Shown here: piece by piece, positions 63,309-64,000 of the stretch
How positions within the stretch are numbered: position 1 is the stretch's first letter
How the letters are laid out: each line of letters opens with the position of its first letter
Source: Eubacterium sp. An11
GTDB taxonomy: Bacteria > Bacillota > Clostridia > Lachnospirales > Lachnospiraceae
Assembly (NCBI RefSeq): GCF_002161065.1
Contig: NZ_NFLV01000002.1
Coordinates: 124,001 to 188,000 of the forward strand
Direction: 5' to 3'
Length of the DNA stretch: 64,000 nucleotides
Position numbers and translations under genes: made by a program
Notes under the pieces: model-generated
What the model was told of the DNA's origin: nothing
Seen by the model: only the letters and a program-made list of their open reading frames with translations
Database searches by the model: none

Positions 63309-63852
63309 TTATTCTATTATAATCTTGCTAAAATCAATCTGAAAGCCATCATAAATATTACATTGGATATTATCGGTAAAACTGTATATGTCGCCATTTT
63401 CGTTCGTAAAGTCGTATACTGTGATACGATTCTTCTCTGGGTCTACAATCCAGTATTCCCGAACTCCCGCCGTGCGATATTTAAAAAGTTTAATTATATA
63501 ATCCATACGTCGGCTGCTTAATAAAACGACCTCAATAATCCAATCCGGCGCACCACTGCAGCCCTTGTCATTGAGCTTGTCACAGTCACATATGACAGAA
63601 ATATCCGGTTCCACATAGTTTCTGCTGTCCTCGTTCAAAAAGACGGCAAAAGTGAGCTGGATAGACCTCACAGGAACTATTATTCACTTCAATATACTTA
63701 TAAATTTCCGCATGTAATATACTTACAATCTTTTGATGTATCCTACTTGGCGGTGCCATCATATACATATTGCCGGCAATCAGTTCTGCACGTTGGCCGT
63801 CCGGTAAATTATAGATATCTTCTGTCGTATAATCAGAATATTGTTTTGCCAT
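63309..63852 (-). pseudogene. Uma2-family (DUF820) endonuclease-like gene, frameshifted
   Basis: Two overlapping open frames together make one Uma2-type protein. The start (MAKQYSDYTTEDIYNLPDGQ, from 63852) continues through SRIHQKIVSILHAEIYKYIE to CEVYPA. The rest (FAVFLNEDSRNYVEPDISVI to the stop at 63309) is in the next frame, with the acidic motif YVEPDIS and RTAGVREYWIVDPEKNRITV. One extra base near 63648-63656 explains the break. The usual EIVSPSSRR block reads VVLLSSRR. Either the gene is dead or the assembly has an indel. Many such genes occur in accessory DNA; function unknown. Confidence 0.7.
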
Positions 63853-63903
63853 TACCAGAGCTTCACCTCTTCCTACATCGCTGTTTTTCCATATTTTCCA
63901 AAT

Positions 63904-64000
63904 TTAACAAAAATATCGTATTTCATTAAATTGTTCTACCCATTTCTCAATGATAACGGAACTATTTGCTTCAATAAAACGTAACATCTTTTTTAAAATT
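63904..64000 (-). CDS. C-terminal end of an unidentified protein (possibly DUF4160-type), partial
   Basis: The last 31 codons of a frame entering from beyond the right edge, ending MLRFIEANSSVIIEKWVEQF plus a short tail and TAA at 63904. The final helix resembles the C-terminus of DUF4160-like proteins (IEAN..IIEKW), which are often found with DUF2442 partners. Too little is visible to be sure. Confidence 0.35.
   Translation of the reverse strand, partial: ILKKMLRFIEANSSVIIEKWVEQFNEIRYFC

Overview
This window looks like a chromosomal segment of a spore-forming, Gram-positive anaerobe of the Lachnospiraceae (Clostridium cluster XIVa) type. The grounds are: sigma-K, GroESL behind a CIRCE element, a T-box ahead of cysS, the conserved block ireB-ruvX-DUF1292-RNase J-ylbF, cysS-mrnC-rlmB, scpAB, an NfnAB-type electron-bifurcating pair, BspA-like leucine-rich surface proteins, and three tRNA genes without an encoded CCA end. 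Base composition is moderate, with one visibly AT-rich stretch at about 31.4-36.7 kb. The genus is an inference only. Most genes lie on the minus strand.

Layout. 1-6.5 kb: an amino-acid operon read leuB, ilvD, ilvB, serA-like, asd (asd runs off the left edge). 6.7-13.7 kb: a membrane-anchored amidase, guaB, the NfnA/NfnB pair and glnS. 13.9-16.7 kb: a SleB/CwlJ-type hydrolase, a secreted C39-like protein, tRNA-Thr and aroK. 16.9-20.4 kb: two membrane proteins of unknown role on the plus strand facing a family 2 glycosyltransferase. 20.4-25.6 kb: rlmB, mrnC and cysS with a T-box leader, a GNAT acetyltransferase, ispF, and tRNA-Met and tRNA-Val. 25.7-31.4 kb: an M20 amidohydrolase, a HAAS-domain membrane protein, a transglutaminase-like lipoprotein, a tandem ACT protein and groESL. 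31.6-37.5 kb: an AT-rich accessory block built around a BlaI/BlaR1-like pair, with exported proteins and a shared operator motif. 37.7-49.3 kb: a DMT transporter, a polysaccharide deacetylase, efp, yqeG, sigK, a tRNA-modification pair (U32 peptidase-like and O-methyltransferase), a shortened MltG-like protein, ylbF, RNase J, DUF1292, ruvX, ireB and mtaB. 49.5-56 kb: a histidine-less HPr-like protein, thiI with its cysteine desulfurase, and a TetR-controlled ABC/MFS export cluster. 56-64 kb: two BspA-like repeat proteins, scpB, scpA, glgB, a D,D-carboxypeptidase and a frameshifted Uma2-type gene.

Most of the window is ordinary housekeeping sequence. The most interesting part is the BlaI/BlaR1-like block. 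Its sensor-protease has no penicillin-binding domain; it ends in a Cys/His-rich extracellular tail instead. Three promoters there (upstream of blaI, of an RlpA-like exported protein and of a membrane-anchored protein) carry related operator sequences, one of them a perfect 8-bp dyad overlapping the -10. This suggests a small envelope-stress regulon that is not aimed at beta-lactams. Other points worth a second look are a roughly 160-bp palindromic element beside groL, an amidase whose best ribosome-binding site opens the wrong frame ahead of an A8 run, a perfect 13-bp hairpin at the predicted start of the nfnA transcript, an MltG reduced to its N-terminal domain, sigma-K without a pro-sequence, IspF with a Cys-rich tail, and TetR operator-like sites in two promoters.
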